This document shows, in pieces, positions 5,311 through 6,891 of a DNA stretch of 6,891 nucleotides (positions within the stretch are counted from its first letter, which is position 1; each line of letters begins with the position of its first letter). Under the pieces are notes generated by a model. That model worked only from the letters and a program-made list of their open reading frames with translations, did not search any database and was not told where the DNA came from. A program made the translations under genes and the position numbers. Source of the DNA: an uncultured Erysipelotrichaceae bacterium (GTDB lineage: Bacteria; Bacillota_I; Bacilli_A; Erysipelotrichales; Coprobacillaceae); contig CALDMQ010000203.1 in assembly GCA_937917505.1 (NCBI GenBank), positions 1 to 6,891 of the forward strand. Direction: 5' to 3'.

Positions 5311-6891
5311 TTACCCTTCTTTAAATTGCATATTATAAAGATGCGCATATTGACCATTTAATTTTAATAACTCTTCATGTGTCCCTTGTTCTTGAATACC
5401 TTGATCAGTTAATACACAAATACGTTTAGCATTTTTGATTGTAGATAAACGATGAGCAATCACAAAAGTTGTTCTATTTGTAGCTAATGATTCTAAGGAT
5501 TGTTGAACGATATGTTCACTTTCATTATCTAGTGCACTTGTTGCTTCATCAAAAATGAGGATTGGCGGATTTTTCAAGAAAACTCTTGCTATTGACAATC
5601 TTTGTTTTTGTCCACCTGATAACTTCACTCCTCTTTGTCCACAATCTGTATCATAACCTTGTGGTAATTCCATAATGAAATCATGCGCATTAGCTTTCTT
5701 AGCAGCTTCAATAACTTCTTCATCCGTTGCATCCAACTTCCCATAACGGATATTATCCATAATTGTTCCAGCAAATAAATAAACATCTTGTTGAACAATT
5801 CCAATATTCTTTCTTAAAGAACGCATTGTCACATCTCTAATATCATGATCATCAATCAAAACACGACCAGTATTCACTTCATAAAAACGAGGTAACAATG
5901 AACAAATTGTTGTTTTTCCTACTCCTGATGACCCTACTAATGCAATATATTCTCCTGGTTGAACATCAAGATTAATGTTATTTAAGACAGGATCACTCTT
6001 TTTATTATAAGAAAAACTAACATTTTCAAATTGGATATGCCCCCTAACATCAGTTAATACATAAGCATCTTCCTTATCTTGAATATCTGGTTCTATTTCT
6101 AAGATTTCCATAAATCTTTCAAATCCTGTTGCTCCTTCTTGGAACTGTTCAGTGAAATTAATTAATTTCTTTACTGGATCAACAAGATTTGTAATATACA
6201 AAATAAATGCTATCAAATCAGGTGTTGTAATTCTTTCATTAGAAATAAATAATGCCCCAAAGAAAATAACCGCAAAAGTAATCGAACTAATAAAAACATT
6301 TAACCCCGAATGATACTTAGCCATATACAAATAACTATTTCTTTTACTTTTGACAAAGTTCATATTTTCAACTTTGAACTTATCAATTTCTTCATGTTCA
6401 CTCGCAAAGCTTTTAACAACACGTATTCCTGATAAATTATCCTCAATACGCGCATTGATATCTCCAATTCTTTGTTTATTGCGTTTAAAAGCTATCTTCA
6501 TCTTTTTGTTATAATAGAATGCAAAACCACCCATAACAGGTATAAAAGCAAACACAATGAGTGTTAAAGGGACATTAATTGTCATTAAAATAACAAATGC
6601 TCCAACAAATTTAATAAGAGAAATAACAATATCCTCAGGTCCATGATGATAAAGTTCTGTTAATGAAAAAATATCATTTGTAATACGTGACATCAACTGT
6701 CCTGTTTTTTGTTCATCATAAAAATGGAAAGATAACTTTTGATAATGTTCAAACAATTCATTACGAATATCTCTTTCCATATACGTTCCCATCACATGTC
6801 CTTTATATGTTACATAAAAATTACATGCAAATTCTACAATAATCAAACCAATTCCAAGTAATCCCAATTGATAAATTTTACTCATTTCAAT
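5311..6891 (-). CDS. Half-size ABC exporter (MsbA/LmrA/BmrA-like, membrane plus ATPase domain), N-terminus beyond the window
   Basis: This is a fused transmembrane-ATPase exporter that should work as a homo- or heterodimer in the inner membrane. The first Met in the window (6885) is internal. The frame stays open to the edge (Ile-Glu-Met-Ser-Lys) and the visible 524 residues begin at about the second membrane helix, so some 50-60 residues with the first helix are probably missing. Counting from that Met, the coupling-helix segment FYDEQKTGQLMSRITND is at 55-71 and membrane helices run to about residue 245. The ATPase has Walker A GSSGVGKTT (318-326), Q-loop at Q365-Q366, signature LSGGQ (422-426), Walker B ILIFDE (442-447) with catalytic E447, and H478 in IAHRLST. 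All motifs are canonical, so it is an active ATPase, unlike the degenerate half of many heterodimers. Substrate (drug, lipid or peptide) cannot be read. No peptidase domain is visible in the part seen. Confidence 0.92.
   Translation of the reverse strand: MEMSKIYQLGLLGIGLIIVEFACNFYVTYKGHVMGTYMERDIRNELFEHYQKLSFHFYDEQKTGQLMSRITNDIFSLTELYHHGPEDIVISLIKFVGAFVILMTINVPLTLIVFAFIPVMGGFAFYYNKKMKIAFKRNKQRIGDINARIEDNLSGIRVVKSFASEHEEIDKFKVENMNFVKSKRNSYLYMAKYHSGLNVFISSITFAVIFFGALFISNERITTPDLIAFILYITNLVDPVKKLINFTEQFQEGATGFERFMEILEIEPDIQDKEDAYVLTDVRGHIQFENVSFSYNKKSDPVLNNINLDVQPGEYIALVGSSGVGKTTICSLLPRFYEVNTGRVLIDDHDIRDVTMRSLRKNIGIVQQDVYLFAGTIMDNIRYGKLDATDEEVIEAAKKANAHDFIMELPQGYDTDCGQRGVKLSGGQKQRLSIARVFLKNPPILIFDEATSALDNESEHIVQQSLESLATNRTTFVIAHRLSTIKNAKRICVLTDQGIQEQGTHEELLKLNGQYAHLYNMQFKEG

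Noticed and set aside
6883..6885. The Met at 6885 as the true start of the ABC exporter
   Set aside because: The frame is open to the window edge, no ribosome binding site can be seen, and the first transmembrane helix expected in this family would be missing. The gene is better treated as cut by the window.

Overview
The window is low in GC (roughly 30%). It looks like a chromosomal piece of a low-GC Bacillota (Firmicutes) genome. The evidence is AT-rich codon use, GGAGG-type ribosome binding sites, a lipoprotein-type solute-binding protein, a T-box riboswitch and a SpoVB-like flippase. The style suggests Erysipelotrichia/Coprobacillaceae-type gut bacteria, but that is an impression and no marker gene here proves it. 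No rRNA, tRNA, CRISPR, insertion sequence or prophage signal was seen.

Layout. At the left edge, on the + strand (10-1308), is a polytopic flippase of the SpoVB/MurJ-like polysaccharide exporter superfamily. It runs convergently into a minus-strand operon, and a terminator hairpin overlaps both stop codons (1300-1328). The operon reads right to left: a promoter (4949-4976), a complete T-box leader with an intrinsic terminator (about 4942-4701), a possible 7-codon leader peptide (4677-4654), a family 3 solute-binding lipoprotein (4587-3841), a HisM/GlnP-type permease (3834-3163), an ArtP/GlnQ-type ATPase (3170-2442) and a PLP-dependent aminotransferase (2442-1324). The last three junctions are a 6-nt gap, an 8-nt overlap and a 1-nt overlap, so this is one translationally coupled unit. 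Upstream of it, also on the minus strand, lie a 76-residue membrane-anchored coiled-coil protein of unknown function (5228-4998) and a half-size ABC exporter (5311 to the right edge) whose N-terminus lies outside the window.

How the genes work together. The leader should sense one uncharged tRNA and switch on uptake of an amino acid plus an aminotransferase when that tRNA is uncharged. The specifier loop reads GAACCGCAC. By the usual layout (specifier followed by a purine, often ending in C) the best reading is CGC (Arg), with CCG (Pro) and ACC (Thr) as alternatives. An arginine reading suits a polar amino acid importer. The aminotransferase is then expected to help supply or interconvert the limiting amino acid rather than degrade it.

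The most interesting part is the leader. The T-box lies upstream of a short ORF with a strong ribosome binding site that ends in an Arg codon. Part of that ORF is complementary to the region beside the real ribosome binding site of the binding protein, which hints at a second, translational layer of control. The binding protein also appears to lack the arginine that normally grips the ligand alpha-carboxylate in its family.
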